This document shows positions 1-9,688 of a DNA stretch of 64,000 nucleotides, one piece after another. The notes below the pieces were generated by a model. That model worked only from the letters and a program-made list of their open reading frames with translations. It searched no databases and had not been told where the DNA came from. Source of the DNA: Streptomyces sp. NBC_00236. GTDB taxonomy: Bacteria; Actinomycetota; Actinomycetes; Streptomycetales; Streptomycetaceae. Numbering within the stretch: the stretch's first letter is position 1; the number at the start of each line of letters is the position of its first letter. The position numbers and the translations under genes are program-made. The DNA is taken from contig NZ_CP108100.1 in assembly GCF_036195045.1 (NCBI RefSeq), positions 6,076,001 to 6,140,000 on the forward strand, in the 5' to 3' direction.

Positions 1-2
1 TG

Positions 3-1652
3 CTCGTCACCCGGGTCCTGCTGTGGTACGCCCGGTCTCCGCAGGGCGGCGGACTGCCGACGGTGGCTCGCACCGCGCTGCTGCGGCAGGGGCTCATCGC
101 CGTCGCACTCCTCGGCATCGCGCCGCTGATCTGCGTCGTCGCGATGGCGATGCCCGTCCTGCTGCCGCTCTTCGCCGTTCCGCTGATCGCCCTGGACTCG
201 ACGCTGTGGATCGCCCGCGCCAGGGCGGAGGAGCAGCTGCGGGACCCGCTGACCGGGCTGCCGAACCGGCAGTGGCTGCTGGAGCGGACCTGGACGGCGC
301 TGGAGGAGGCCGAGAACCTCGGCGGCCGCGTCGGTCTTGTCCTGATCGACCTCGACCGCTTCCGGGCGGTCAACGACACGCTCGGACACCTCGCCGGGGA
401 CCGGCTGCTGCTGCAGATAGCGGACCGGCTGCGGCTGGCCCTGCCGAAGGGTGCGGAGGCGGCCAGGCTCGGCGGCGACGAGTTCGCCGTGCTCCTGCCG
501 ACCGCGGACTCCACCACCAGCACCCAACGCGTCGCCCGTCATCTGGTGGCCGAGCTCTCCTCCCCGCTGGACCTCGACGGACTCACGCTGGTGCTGGAGG
601 CCAGCGCCGGAGTAGCCGTCTACCCCGATCACGCACTGGACGCGGAGGGTCTGCTCCGGCGGGCGGACGTGGCGATGTACCAGGCCAAGCGCGACCGGAC
701 GGGCGTGGAGGTGTACGAGTCGAAGCGCGACAGCAACACCCCGGACCGGCTCGGCCTCCTCGGCGACCTGCGGCGTGCGCTGGACGCGGGCGAGGTGGAG
801 CTGCACTACCAGCCGAAGGTCCGCTTCGACGGTCAGGTGGCCGGTCTGGAGGCGCTGGTCCGCTGGGTGCATCCGGAGCGGGGGAGAGTCCCCCCGGACG
901 AGTTCATCGCCATAGCGGAGTCGTCCGGGCTGATGCCGCACCTCACGGAGTACGTCCTGGAGACGGCGCTGGCCCAGGTCGCCCGGTGGCGGGCGCAGGG
1001 CCTGTTCGTCCCGGTCGCGGTCAACGTGTCCCCGCGCGATGTGCACACTCCGGGGTTCGCGGGCGGCGTCGCGGCCCGGCTGGCCCGGCACGGCGTCCCG
1101 GCCGGCGCCCTGCAGCTGGAGATAACGGAACACGTGCTGCTGGAGGACCCGCAGCGGGCCGCGGACACCCTCGCGGGCCTGACCGGGCACGGCGTCAAGA
1201 TGTCCCTGGACGACTTCGGCACGGGCTATTCCTCGCTGGTGCACCTGCGCAGGCTGCCGGTCAGCGAGCTCAAGATCGACCGGTCGTTCGTGGCCCGGCT
1301 CGCCATCGATCACGAGGACGCGGAGATCGTCCGCTGCACGATCGACCTGGCGCACTCGCTCGGTCTGGTGGTCGTCGCCGAGGGTGTCGAGGACGACGAG
1401 ACGTGGGAGCGGCTGCGGGACCTGGGCTGCGACGCGGTCCAGGGGTGGCTGGTGGCGGCCGCGATGCCGCCGCAGGAGACGACGGCGTGGCTGCGGGCGC
1501 GCGGCGAGCACGGATGGCGCCGGCCGGCGGAACTGGCGGCAGCGGCCGCGGCGGCCGCCGCGGCGGGCACGGGTGCGGCCGTCAAGGCGACGCCCGAGCT
1601 GGAGCAGCGCCCGTCCGGGCGGGCGGTCGACTCGCGGCCCGCGACGACGTAG
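3..1652 (+). CDS. rmdB: GGDEF-EAL cyclic-di-GMP protein (RmdB-like), 5' truncated
   Basis: The reading frame is open from the first bases of the window, so the N-terminus lies outside. Hydrophobic residues are followed by a GGDEF domain (signature GGDEF near base 471) and an EAL domain (EALVRW near base 848). The EAL catalytic motifs VNVSP, LEITE, DDFGTGYSSL, KIDRSF and AEGVE are all intact, so phosphodiesterase activity is expected. The GGDEF signature is intact, but no RxxD product-inhibition site sits five residues before it. The C-terminal tail is an Ala-rich low-complexity run. Proteins of this type make or degrade c-di-GMP and control development in Streptomyces. The rmdB name rests on architecture and on lying just upstream of gatC, as SCO5495 does from memory. 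Confidence 0.85.
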   Translation, partial: LVTRVLLWYARSPQGGGLPTVARTALLRQGLIAVALLGIAPLICVVAMAMPVLLPLFAVPLIALDSTLWIARARAEEQLRDPLTGLPNRQWLLERTWTALEEAENLGGRVGLVLIDLDRFRAVNDTLGHLAGDRLLLQIADRLRLALPKGAEAARLGGDEFAVLLPTADSTTSTQRVARHLVAELSSPLDLDGLTLVLEASAGVAVYPDHALDAEGLLRRADVAMYQAKRDRTGVEVYESKRDSNTPDRLGLLGDLRRALDAGEVELHYQPKVRFDGQVAGLEALVRWVHPERGRVPPDEFIAIAESSGLMPHLTEYVLETALAQVARWRAQGLFVPVAVNVSPRDVHTPGFAGGVAARLARHGVPAGALQLEITEHVLLEDPQRAADTLAGLTGHGVKMSLDDFGTGYSSLVHLRRLPVSELKIDRSFVARLAIDHEDAEIVRCTIDLAHSLGLVVVAEGVEDDETWERLRDLGCDAVQGWLVAAAMPPQETTAWLRARGEHGWRRPAELAAAAAAAAAAGTGAAVKATPELEQRPSGRAVDSRPATT

Positions 1653-1756
1653 GACGGGGTGGCGGGGGTGCGGGGCGCGGGCTGCGGTGAGATGACCGAA
1701 GGCGCCCGGTGACCGTTTTGTCCTCCATCGCCGGACGGGCTTGGAGTGCGCCCGGT

Positions 1757-1817
1757 GGTGGCCTCGGCGTGGAGCGCAGGGCCGAGCGGTGGCCTCGGCA
1801 CGGAGCGCCGGGCCGAG
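1757..1817. repeat. two tandem 31-bp direct repeats
   Basis: Copy 1 (1757-1786) and copy 2 (1788-1817) start 31 bp apart and match at 27 of 30 positions (core GTGGCCTCGGC then GGAGCGC then GGGCCGAG). They lie in the 455-bp non-coding stretch between the c-di-GMP gene and gatC. No convincing gene is seen there on either strand. Confidence 0.7.
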
Positions 1818-1899
1818 GGCGATTCCGCCCTGCGGCCGCTTCACCGAGCGAGTGTTCCCCGGGTGGCCGTACCCGGTACGGCCGACCCCATAGGATTGG

Positions 1900-2071
1900 G
1901 GGTCGGTGGCACATTTCCACCTGCCGCGCGACGCCTGGCACGCACGCTCGCCGCGTTGCCGAAACGCCCACGTGGCTCCGCCACGAGGGCGCTCCGGCGC
2001 CTTGCGATCGCACGCACCGGGCGCCGCGCGGCCCGTCCTTCGGACGGACGGTGGAAATGTGCCACCGACCC
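1900..2071. repeat. MITE-like element with perfect 22-bp terminal inverted repeats
   Basis: Arms 1900-1921 and 2050-2071 are exact reverse complements (core GGTGGCACATTTCCACC), separated by 128 bp. The interior holds further short hairpins, for example CGTGGC-TCC-GCCACG, GGCGC-TCCG-GCGCC and CGTCC-TTC-GGACG, so the whole block could fold into a branched structure. It ends 36 bp before the gatC start. It could be a non-autonomous mobile repeat or a large regulatory fold; no target-site duplication was identified. Confidence 0.65.
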
Positions 2072-2107
2072 AGCCAAAACCACACACCAACCCCTGAGGA
2101 TCGCTGC

Positions 2108-2404
2108 ATGCCTGGCATCACGCGCGAGGAGGTCGCCCACCTCGCCCGGCTGGCGCGTCTGGAGCTGAAGGGCGAAGAGCTCGATCACTTCGCCGGTCAG
2201 CTCGACGACATCATCGGCGCGGTCGCCCGCGTCTCCGAGGTCGCCGACCAAGACGTACCGCCGACCTCCCACCCGCTGCCGCTGACCAACGTCATGCGGG
2301 CGGACGAGGTCCGTCCGTCGCTCACCCCCGCGCAGGCGCTCTCCGGCGCCCCGGCCCAGGAGCAGCAGCGTTTCAAGGTGCCGCAGATCCTGGGGGAGGA
2401 CTAA
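2108..2404 (+). CDS. gatC: aspartyl/glutamyl-tRNA amidotransferase subunit C
   Basis: This 98-aa protein has the GatC pattern: an N-terminal [14 protein letters not shown] helix, then a loop with [11 protein letters not shown] and RADEV. GatC bridges GatA and GatB in the complex that amidates mischarged Glu-tRNA(Gln) and/or Asp-tRNA(Asn) in the cytoplasm. The ATG has a TGAGGA ribosome site 7-8 nt upstream. It is the first gene of the gatCAB operon; gatA starts 5 bp after its stop. The inverted-repeat element ends just upstream, so the promoter is either within or next to that element. Confidence 0.96.
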   Translation: MPGITREEVAHLARLARLELKGEELDHFAGQLDDIIGAVARVSEVADQDVPPTSHPLPLTNVMRADEVRPSLTPAQALSGAPAQEQQRFKVPQILGED

Positions 2405-2409
2405 AAGTC

Positions 2410-3912
2410 ATGACGGACATCAGCACCATCATCAAGCTCACCGCCGCCGAGATCGCCGCGAAGATCGCCTCGGGCGAGCTCACGGCCGTCGAGGTCACCG
2501 AGGCCCACCTGGCCCGGATCGAAGCGGTCGACGAGAAGGTCCACGCCTTCCTGCACATCGACCGCGAGGGCGCGCTCGCGCAGGCCCGTGCCGTCGACGC
2601 CAAGAAGGCGGCCGGCGAGAAGCTGGGCCCGCTGGCCGGCGTCCCGCTCGCGCTGAAGGACATCTTCACCACCGAGGACATGCCGACCACCGTCGGTTCG
2701 AAGATCCTCGAAGGCTGGGTCCCGCCGTACGACGCGACCGTCACCAAGCGGCTGAAGGCCGCCGACGTCGTGATCCTCGGCAAGACCAACATGGACGAGT
2801 TCGCCATGGGGTCCTCCACCGAGAACAGCGCCTACGGCCCGACCGGCAACCCGTGGGACCTCACCCGCATCCCGGGCGGCTCCGGAGGCGGCTCCTCGGC
2901 GGCCCTCGCGTCGTTCGAGGCCCCGCTCGCCATCGGCACGGACACCGGCGGTTCCATCCGCCAGCCCGCCGCCGTCACCGGCACGGTCGGCGTCAAGCCC
3001 ACGTACGGCGGCGTCTCCCGCTACGGCATGGTGGCCTTCTCGTCCTCCCTCGACCAGGGCGGGCCCTGCGCCCGCACGGTCCTGGACGCGGCCCTGCTGC
3101 ACGAGGCCATCGCCGGGCACGACCCGCTGGACTCGACGTCCATCGACGCCCCGGTCCCGCCGGTCGTCGAGGCCGCGCGCAACGGCTCCGTACAGGGCAT
3201 GCGCGTCGGTGTCGTGAAGCAGTTCTCCGGCGAGGGCTACCAGGCCGGTGTCGTCCAGCGCTTCAACGAGTCGGTCGAGCTGCTGAAGTCGCTCGGCGCG
3301 ACCGTCGTCGAGCTGGACTGCCCGTCCTTCGACCTCGGCCTTTCGGCGTACTACCTCATCGCGCCGTCCGAGTGCTCCTCGAACCTCGCCCGCTTCGACG
3401 CCATGCGCTACGGCCTGCGGGTCGGCGACGACGGCACGAAGTCCGCCGAGGACGTCACCGCGCTCACCCGCGAGGCCGGTTTCGGCGACGAGGTCAAGCG
3501 CCGCATCATCCTCGGTACGTACGCACTGAGCTCCGGCTACTACGACGCGTACTACGGCTCGGCGCAGAAGGTCCGCACGCTGATCACGCGGGACTTCGAG
3601 AAGGCCTTCGAGCAGGTGGACGTCATCGTCTCGCCGACGACGCCCACCACCGCCTTCCCGATCGGCGAGCGCGCCGACGACCCGATGGCGATGTACCTCG
3701 CGGACCTGTGCACCATTCCGACCAACCTGGCCGGCAACGCCGCCATGTCGCTGCCCTGCGGCCTGGCGCCGGAGGACGGTCTCCCGGTCGGGCTGCAGAT
3801 CATCGCCCCCGCCATGAAGGACGACCGGCTGTACAAGGTCGGAGCCGCCGTCGAGGCCGCATTCGTGGAAAAGTGGGGACACCCGCTGCTTGAGGAGGCT
3901 CCGTCGCTATGA
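2410..3912 (+). CDS. gatA: aspartyl/glutamyl-tRNA amidotransferase subunit A
   Basis: This 500-aa amidase-signature enzyme frees ammonia from glutamine for GatB. Visible motifs are the catalytic lysine in LALKDIF, the glycine/serine-rich [10 protein letters not shown] segment with the cis-serine, and the nucleophilic serine in [10 protein letters not shown]. Length is normal for GatA. The start ATG follows gatC by 5 bp with a GGGGGAGGA ribosome site inside the gatC 3' end, so translation is probably coupled. Its stop overlaps the next small gene (ATGA). Confidence 0.97.
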   Translation: MTDISTIIKLTAAEIAAKIASGELTAVEVTEAHLARIEAVDEKVHAFLHIDREGALAQARAVDAKKAAGEKLGPLAGVPLALKDIFTTEDMPTTVGSKILEGWVPPYDATVTKRLKAADVVILGKTNMDEFAMGSSTENSAYGPTGNPWDLTRIPGGSGGGSSAALASFEAPLAIGTDTGGSIRQPAAVTGTVGVKPTYGGVSRYGMVAFSSSLDQGGPCARTVLDAALLHEAIAGHDPLDSTSIDAPVPPVVEAARNGSVQGMRVGVVKQFSGEGYQAGVVQRFNESVELLKSLGATVVELDCPSFDLGLSAYYLIAPSECSSNLARFDAMRYGLRVGDDGTKSAEDVTALTREAGFGDEVKRRIILGTYALSSGYYDAYYGSAQKVRTLITRDFEKAFEQVDVIVSPTTPTTAFPIGERADDPMAMYLADLCTIPTNLAGNAAMSLPCGLAPEDGLPVGLQIIAPAMKDDRLYKVGAAVEAAFVEKWGHPLLEEAPSL

Positions 3913-4151
3913 GCGCAATGGCTAAGAAGGCCAAGAACTTCAAGAAGTCCAAGACCGGCGCGTACGTGTCCATGGGCACTACCGCCTTCGGCGCGCTCAG
4001 CGTGTTCAAGCAGGTGAAGATGGCCCGCCAGGACAACGACACACTGCGGCTGATCGACGCCGCCGTGTCCGCCGCCGCGATCGTGACCGGCCTCGCCATC
4101 CTTTACCGCGAGCTCAAGCGTCTCGGCGACGACGACGTCCTGCTGGGCTGA
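3909..4151 (+). CDS. small conserved membrane protein inside the gat operon
   Basis: This 80-aa protein is encoded between gatA and gatB; its ATG overlaps the gatA stop by 4 bp. It has a lysine-rich start ([12 protein letters not shown]), an amphipathic middle and one predicted membrane helix (about residues 48-66, [15 protein letters not shown]), followed by a charged tail. I do not recognise a named family. From memory a similar small gene sits between gatA and gatB in S. coelicolor. The coupling suggests co-expression with the amidotransferase, but no functional link can be read from the sequence. Confidence 0.85.
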   Translation: MSAMAKKAKNFKKSKTGAYVSMGTTAFGALSVFKQVKMARQDNDTLRLIDAAVSAAAIVTGLAILYRELKRLGDDDVLLG

Positions 4152-4165
4152 GAGGGAAAGTTTCA

Positions 4166-5674
4166 GTGACTGTCATTGACCTGGAGTCGTACGAGGACGC
4201 CCTCGCGACGTACGACCCCGTCATGGGCCTCGAAGTCCATGTCGAGCTCGGCACCAAGACCAAGATGTTCTGCGGCTGCTCCACCGAGCTCAAGCAGGAC
4301 GCCAACTCGCAGACCTGCCCGGTCTGCCTCGGGCTGCCCGGCGCGCTGCCGGTCGTGAACGAGATCGGCGTCGAGTCCGCCATCAAGATCGGTCTCGCGC
4401 TGAACTGCGAGATCGCCGAGTGGTGCCGCTTCGCCCGGAAGAACTACTTCTATCCGGACATGCCGAAGAACTTCCAGACCTCCCAGTACGACGAGCCGAT
4501 CGCCTTCGACGGCTATCTGGACGTCCAACTGGAGGACGGGGAGATCTTCCGGGTGCAGATCGAGCGCGCCCACATGGAGGAGGACACCGGCAAGTCGACG
4601 CACGTCGGCGGTGCCACCGGCCGCATCCACGGCGCGTCCCACTCCCTGCTCGACTACAACCGCGCGGGCATTCCGCTCATCGAGATCGTCACCAAGCCGA
4701 TCGAGGGAGCGGGCGCACGCGCCCCCGAGGTCGCCAAGGCGTACGTCGCCGAGCTCCGCGAGCTCATCAAGGCGCTCGGCGTCTCGGAGGCCCGCATGGA
4801 GATGGGCCAGATGCGCTGCGACGTGAACCTGTCGCTGCGCCCGCACGGCCGCGAGGCGTTCGGTACCCGCTCCGAGACGAAGAACGTGAACTCGCTGCGT
4901 TCCGTCGAGCGCGCCGCCCGCTTCGAGATCCAGCGCCACGCCGCGGTGCTGAACTCGGGTGGCACGATCGTGCAGGAGACCCGGCACTTCCACGAGGAGG
5001 ACGGCTCCACCACGGCCGGCCGCATCAAGGACAACGCCGAGGACTACCGCTACTTCCCCGAGCCCGACCTGGTGCCGGTCGCCCCGGCCCGGGAGTGGGT
5101 CGAGGAGCTCCGCAAGGGGCTTCCCGAGCTGCCGCGGCTGCGCCGCGCCCGGCTCAAGGAGGAGTGGGGCGTCTCCGAGCACGACATGCAGTCCATCCTC
5201 AACGCCGGCGCGGTCGACCTGATCGTCGCCACGACCGAGGTGGGCGCCCCGGCGGACCAGGCCCGCAAGTGGTGGATGGGCGAGCTCGCCCGTAACGCCA
5301 ACGAGACCGGACGCGCCCTCGACGAGCTGGGTGTCACCCCGGCGCAGGTCGCCCGGGTCGCCGAGCTCGTCGCCTCCGGCGATCTCAACGACAAGCTGGC
5401 CCGGCAGGTCCTGGAGGGTGTCCTCGCGGGCGAGGGCGACCCGGACACCGTCGTCGAGAAGCGCGGCCTGAAGGTCGTCTCCGACGAGGGCGCGCTGTCC
5501 ACGGCCGTGGACGAGGCCATCGCGGGCAACGCCGCCATCGCGGACAAGATCCGCGGCGGCAAGGTCGCGGCCGCCGGTGCGCTCGTCGGCGCCGTCATGA
5601 AGGCCACCCGTGGCCAGGCGGACGCGGCGCGCGTGCGCGAGCTGATCCTGGAGAAGCTCGGCGTCGAGGGCTGA
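4166..5674 (+). CDS. gatB: aspartyl/glutamyl-tRNA amidotransferase subunit B
   Basis: This 502-aa protein is the tRNA-binding and kinase/transamidase subunit. The N-terminal catalytic domain shows [16 protein letters not shown], a [12 protein letters not shown] cysteine segment and the [17 protein letters not shown] motif. The C-terminal half is the helical/YqeY-type tRNA-binding region ending near [13 protein letters not shown]. Translation starts at GTG 14 bp after the preceding stop, with a GAGGGAAAG ribosome site. It is the last gene of the operon; a strong terminator follows 17 bp later. Confidence 0.97.
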   Translation: MTVIDLESYEDALATYDPVMGLEVHVELGTKTKMFCGCSTELKQDANSQTCPVCLGLPGALPVVNEIGVESAIKIGLALNCEIAEWCRFARKNYFYPDMPKNFQTSQYDEPIAFDGYLDVQLEDGEIFRVQIERAHMEEDTGKSTHVGGATGRIHGASHSLLDYNRAGIPLIEIVTKPIEGAGARAPEVAKAYVAELRELIKALGVSEARMEMGQMRCDVNLSLRPHGREAFGTRSETKNVNSLRSVERAARFEIQRHAAVLNSGGTIVQETRHFHEEDGSTTAGRIKDNAEDYRYFPEPDLVPVAPAREWVEELRKGLPELPRLRRARLKEEWGVSEHDMQSILNAGAVDLIVATTEVGAPADQARKWWMGELARNANETGRALDELGVTPAQVARVAELVASGDLNDKLARQVLEGVLAGEGDPDTVVEKRGLKVVSDEGALSTAVDEAIAGNAAIADKIRGGKVAAAGALVGAVMKATRGQADAARVRELILEKLGVEG

Positions 5675-5691
5675 GCCCTTCCCGCACGACT

Positions 5692-5739
5692 GCGAAGGGG
5701 CGGTGCCCCCGGTTTCCACCGGGGGCACCGCCCCTTCGC
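5692..5739. terminator. gat operon terminator hairpin
   Basis: A perfect 21-bp stem (arms 5692-5712 and 5719-5739, core GGGGCGGTGCCCCCGG) closes a 6-nt TTTCCA loop 17 bp after gatB. It has no long U tract, as is usual in Streptomyces. It can serve both strands. Confidence 0.9.
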
Positions 5740-5749
5740 GCATGCCGCG

Positions 5750-5893
5750 CTACCGCCGCGTCCTGAGCGTCGGGAAGCCGGGCACGACCGCGGCCCCGTC
5801 GCGGGTCCCGTCCACCTGGACGCGCGGCCGGAGCGCGTTCTCCACCTTCGGCGACAGCGTCCCGGGTGTGCCCGGTTCGAGCCGGCTGACGGT
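5750..5893 (-). pseudogene. possible remnant of a gene C-terminus
   Basis: On the minus strand this 47-codon frame ends with TAG at 5750-5752, and all but two codons end in G or C, a strong coding signature here. The peptide includes SPKVENALRPRVQVDG and PGFPTLRTRR. An in-frame TGA (5894-5896) lies directly upstream and no good start with a ribosome site is seen, so it looks like the 3' end of a decayed or frameshifted gene. I do not recognise the family. The rest of the 488-bp gap (5894-6195) shows no convincing gene. Confidence 0.35.
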
Positions 5894-6195
5894 TCATGAG
5901 ATGGCCACGCCTGTGCGGCCACGGTCAACGCGGGCCGGAGCCCGCTTCCCGTGTGCGGCCGCTTCCGGCCGGGGAGCGCGGGCCGGGCGACCGCTGCCGC
6001 GCCACGTGTGCGCCTCCGCCGTACGGCGGTGCTCATGTCGCTCATATGTGGACCTGATCCCTGTGAGTAAGGCCACGAAACGGACAAACGATCATAGTTG
6101 GCTGCCAGAGTGACGGTTCTCAAGGTCATGCGTTCTCACACGGACGGTTCTGCCGAACCCCTGTGGAGACCACGAACCCGCAGGGAGTACGTCCC

Positions 6196-8427
6196 TTGGC
6201 TGCCATCGCCCGCTGGTGCGTCACGCACCGCCTCCTCGCCGTACTCATCTGGCTGCTCGCCCTCGGCGGCACGGCGGCCGCAGCGGGGTTCGCGGGTTCC
6301 GCCTACTCCAACGACTACGAGGCCCCGGGCACCGAGTCCGGGCGGGCGGCCGAGCTGCTCAAGGACGGCTTCGCGGATCTCGGCGGTGACACCGACACCA
6401 TCGTCTGGCACACCGACGACTCCACCGTGCGGGCCGCCGACGTCACCCAGAAGATGACCGCCACCCTGCACGCCGTCGAACGGCTGCCCGGCGTCGGCGC
6501 CGTCACCGGGCCGTACGCGGACCCGGGGTCCGGGCAGATCAGCGCCGACGGGCACACCGCCTACGCCACCGTCACCTTCGACCGGCAGGCGGACGACGTA
6601 CCGGCCGCGCAGGCCAGGGCCGTCGTCGACACCGCGAAGGCCGCCGCGGGCGAACACCTCCAGGTGGAGCTGGGCGGCTCGGCCATAGCCCTCACCGAAG
6701 CACCGGGAGCCCACCTCAGCGAGGCCGTCGGGGTGGTCGTCGCCGCCGTCGTGCTCTTCCTCGCCTTCGGTTCGCTCGCCGCGAGCATGCTGCCCATCGC
6801 CACCGCCCTCGTCTCGGTCGGCACGGCGTACGCGGGCATCGTGCTCCTCGGACACGTGATGACCGTCGCCGACTTCGCCCCCATGCTGGGCATGCTCATC
6901 GGACTCGGCGTCGGGATCGACTACGCGCTCTTCATCGTCACCCGTCACCGCAGAGGGCTGCGGCGCGGCATGTCCGTGCCCGAGGCGGCGCAGCACGCGG
7001 TCGCGACGACCGGGCGGGCCGTCGTCTTCGCCGGGGCCACCGTCTGCATCGCGCTCCTCGGGATGCTGATCCTGCGGCTGAGCTTCCTCAACGGCGTCGC
7101 CATCGCCGCCTCGCTCACCGTCGTCCTGACCGTGATCGCCTCCGTGACCCTGCTGCCCGCTCTGCTGTCCCTCATCGGCATGCGGGCGCTGAACCGGCGC
7201 GAGCGCCGGCGGCTGGCCGAGCACGGCCCGCAGCCGGAGCCGGCCACCGGCTTCGCGGCCCGCTGGTCCGCCTTCGTGGAGCGGCACCCCAAACTGCTCG
7301 GGGCTCTCGCGGCCGTCGTGATGCTGGTCCTCGCGCTCCCCACCTTCTCGCTCCACCTGGGCAGCTCCGACCAGGGCAACAACGCGCGGTCCTCCACCAC
7401 CCGGCAGGCGTACGACCTGCTCGCCGACGGCTTCGGCCCCGGCGTCAACGGCCCGCTGACCGTCGCCGCGTATCTGGACGGTGCCGACGACCGGCTCGCG
7501 ATGGACGCCCTGCCCGCGACGCTGCGCGCCACCGACGGGGTGGCCTGGGCCTACCCGGTGACGTACAACTCCAGCGGCGACACCGCGTACGTCACCGTCG
7601 TCCCGGACACGGAACCGCAGTCCCGGCAGACCAGCGAGCTCGTCGAGCGGCTGCGGACGGACGTCCTGCCGAAGGCGTCCGAGAACACCTCGCTCCGGAC
7701 CCATGTGGGCGGGGTGACGGCCAGCTACGACGACTTCGCGCAGATCATCGTCGGCAAGCTCCCGCTCTTCATCGGTGTCGTCGTGGGACTCGGCTGTCTG
7801 CTCCTGCTGATGGCCTTCAGGTCGGTCGGCATCCCACTGAAGGCCGCGGCGATGAACGTGGCGGCGGTGGCCTCCTCGTTCGGTGTCGTCGTCGCGATCT
7901 TCCAGTGGGGCTGGGGGAGCGAGCTGCTGGGCCTGGGCAGCGCGGGGCCCATCGAGCCGTTCCTGCCGGTGATCATGGTGTCCGTGCTCTTCGGCCTCTC
8001 CATGGACTACCAGGTCTTCCTGGTCGGCCGGATGTACGAGGAATGGCTGGAGACCGGCGACAACCGGCGGGCGGTCAGGGTCGGCCTGGCCGAGACCAGC
8101 CGGGTGATCAACTCGGCCGCCGTGATCATGATCTCGGTGTTTCTCGCCTTCGTGCTCAGCGGCGACCGGGTCATCGCGATGTTCGGCATCGCGCTCGCCG
8201 CCGCCGTGGCCCTGGACGCCTTCGTCCTGCGGACGCTGCTGGTCCCCGCCCTCATGCATCTGCTGGGCGGGGCGAACTGGTGGCTGCCCGGCTGGCTGGA
8301 CCGGCGGCTGCCGCGCATCAGCATCGAACCGCCCGACTGCGGAACCCCGCGAGCGAGGATCCCGGCGGCGTGCGCGAGCGAGTCCGGGAGCGACGAGGTC
8401 GCGGCGGCCGCACAGCGCGTCCACTGA
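6196..8427 (+). CDS. MMPL-family RND-type membrane transporter
   Basis: The product is about 743 aa with two similar halves, each having one membrane helix, an extracytoplasmic domain and a bundle of about five helices. MMPL hallmarks are GLGVGIDYALFIVTRH in half one and LFGLSMDYQVFLVGR in half two, which carry the proton-relay Asp-Tyr pairs. Family members export lipids or hydrophobic compounds across the cytoplasmic membrane. I chose TTG 6196 because GGGAG lies 8 nt upstream and the protein then begins LAAIARWCV, as relatives do. GTG 6163 in the same frame lacks a ribosome site. The gene stands alone, so its substrate is unknown. Confidence 0.9.
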   Translation: MAAIARWCVTHRLLAVLIWLLALGGTAAAAGFAGSAYSNDYEAPGTESGRAAELLKDGFADLGGDTDTIVWHTDDSTVRAADVTQKMTATLHAVERLPGVGAVTGPYADPGSGQISADGHTAYATVTFDRQADDVPAAQARAVVDTAKAAAGEHLQVELGGSAIALTEAPGAHLSEAVGVVVAAVVLFLAFGSLAASMLPIATALVSVGTAYAGIVLLGHVMTVADFAPMLGMLIGLGVGIDYALFIVTRHRRGLRRGMSVPEAAQHAVATTGRAVVFAGATVCIALLGMLILRLSFLNGVAIAASLTVVLTVIASVTLLPALLSLIGMRALNRRERRRLAEHGPQPEPATGFAARWSAFVERHPKLLGALAAVVMLVLALPTFSLHLGSSDQGNNARSSTTRQAYDLLADGFGPGVNGPLTVAAYLDGADDRLAMDALPATLRATDGVAWAYPVTYNSSGDTAYVTVVPDTEPQSRQTSELVERLRTDVLPKASENTSLRTHVGGVTASYDDFAQIIVGKLPLFIGVVVGLGCLLLLMAFRSVGIPLKAAAMNVAAVASSFGVVVAIFQWGWGSELLGLGSAGPIEPFLPVIMVSVLFGLSMDYQVFLVGRMYEEWLETGDNRRAVRVGLAETSRVINSAAVIMISVFLAFVLSGDRVIAMFGIALAAAVALDAFVLRTLLVPALMHLLGGANWWLPGWLDRRLPRISIEPPDCGTPRARIPAACASESGSDEVAAAAQRVH

Positions 8428-8507
8428 CCGGTGCGGCGTCCGAGCCGAGGCCCGGCGCGAACAGGCCGTTAAGAGGGTTCTCATCTGCTGCGCCTAGCGT
8501 GCGGCAG

Positions 8508-9212
8508 ATGAACTCCACGACCCCCACGACCCCCACCACTCCCACCGACCCCGTCGCCGAGGGCGACGGCGAGGCGAACACCGCCGAGAGGACGACCGCA
8601 GGAAAGGGCGTCGCGAAGACCGCCGGGAACACCACGGAGAAGGCCGTCACCGATGCCGCCCCGGCCGAGGAATCGACGACGCGGCTCGACAAGGAAGCCT
8701 CCGAGTCCGGCGTCGACGCGGAGCAGGACCTCGACCAGGAACGTCACGACGACGACCTCGGCCTGGACCTGGACCTGGACGACGACGAGGCGCTCAAGGA
8801 GTCCTCGGGCCTCGGCACCGCCGCGGCGGCGGTCGTCTCCGTCGGGCTCGGCATCGTCTCCCTCAGCGGCGCCTGGAGCGGCCGGGTCGCCGCCGAGCGC
8901 GAGACGCTGATCGGGCAGTTCAAGACCTCGTCCGGCGCCACGGCCGCCCAGCAGATCTCCGAGATCTACGGTGACGCGTGGCACGCCACCGCGCTGGTCA
9001 ACGGTCTCTTCGGCCTGCTCGCACTGTTCGTCGGCGTCTACGTCCTGGTCCGGCCGGCGTTCGGTGCCCCGTCTGCACACCCGCAGCCGGGCTGGATCCG
9101 CGCGGTCGCCAAGGGAGGGATCGCCCTTGGCGTGCTGGGCGTACTGATCGCCGTGTGCATGTACTTCGACCTCATCGTCGCCCTGCCGACGGCACCGGCC
9201 ACCGCGGGCTGA
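8508..9212 (+). CDS. acidic-tailed three-helix membrane protein
   Basis: This 234-aa protein has a long disordered N-terminus: Thr-Pro repeats (TTPTTPTTPT), then a Glu/Asp-rich stretch with alternating LDLDLDDDE. Three hydrophobic helices follow: TAAAAVVSVGLGIVSL (about residues 103-125), ALVNGLFGLLALFVGV, and a last one around GIALGVLGVLIAVCMYF. I do not recognise a characterised family. TAGCGT at 8495-8500 sits 7 nt before the ATG, so transcription may start at the ATG (leaderless). It lies 80 bp after the MMPL gene, in the same direction. Confidence 0.75.
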   Translation: MNSTTPTTPTTPTDPVAEGDGEANTAERTTAGKGVAKTAGNTTEKAVTDAAPAEESTTRLDKEASESGVDAEQDLDQERHDDDLGLDLDLDDDEALKESSGLGTAAAAVVSVGLGIVSLSGAWSGRVAAERETLIGQFKTSSGATAAQQISEIYGDAWHATALVNGLFGLLALFVGVYVLVRPAFGAPSAHPQPGWIRAVAKGGIALGVLGVLIAVCMYFDLIVALPTAPATAG

Positions 9213-9439
9213 GGGCTGTCCCACCGGAGCCCGTACGCCGCCGCGCGGCGCGGCCTAAGGCATCGGCGAGTACTCCTGGCGGGCCCGTGCGGTGGCGTAA
9301 GCCCCTCCCTAAGGCCCCCGGCCGCCGCAGATGCGGAACTCGCCCGATGCGGCACCACCCCCTGGGGGACGACAGTGGTGGCACGGCAGAAGCACTGCCG
9401 CCACCGAGGCCCAACGGGCCCGTCCCCAGGAGGAATCAC

Positions 9440-9619
9440 ATGTACGAGCTGGAACTCCACAAGATCAGGGCAGCCGAACTCGTCCGCCGTGCCGCCGCCG
9501 AGCGGCTCGTCCGGGAGGCCCGCCGCGCCCGTAAGGCGACCCGCGGTTCCGCCCGCCAGGAACGCGAGAGGAAGGTGAGTGCGGGCACGGACCGGGAGCG
9601 GTTCGCGCACGCCGCATAA
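9440..9619 (+). CDS. small basic helical protein, 59 aa
   Basis: The ATG follows a near-perfect AGGAGG ribosome site (spacing 7-8 nt), which is strong evidence of translation. The peptide (MYELELHKIRAAELVRR...) is rich in Arg, Ala and Glu and should be almost wholly helical, with no membrane segment or cysteines. The function is unknown. The 227 bp upstream, after the acidic membrane protein, contain no other gene. Confidence 0.75.
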   Translation: MYELELHKIRAAELVRRAAAERLVREARRARKATRGSARQERERKVSAGTDRERFAHAA

Positions 9620-9688
9620 GGGCCGACTGCCGTGACGGTCCGTTTTTCCGGCTCCGCACTGTCGGACGCATGTGCGATGCTCGGCGAC

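Noticed and set aside
2401..3882. 493-codon minus-strand open frame over gatA
   Set aside because: It is the antisense shadow of a G/C-third-position gene; the peptide is low-complexity Gly/Arg/Asp/Val with no family motif.
5894..6076. 60-codon minus-strand frame (MALLTGIRSTYERHEH...) before the possible gene remnant
   Set aside because: Contains a TTA codon and mixed third positions, with no ribosome site or recognisable motif; too weak to call.
6136..8484. 782-codon minus-strand open frame over the MMPL gene
   Set aside because: Antisense shadow rich in Gly, His, Asp and Arg; the plus strand has clear MMPL motifs.
9632..9688. Longer N-terminus of the LuxR-type regulator from GTG 9632
   Set aside because: Includes TTT and TGT codons and no ribosome site; homology-like sequence begins at METRSVSPVFVGR.
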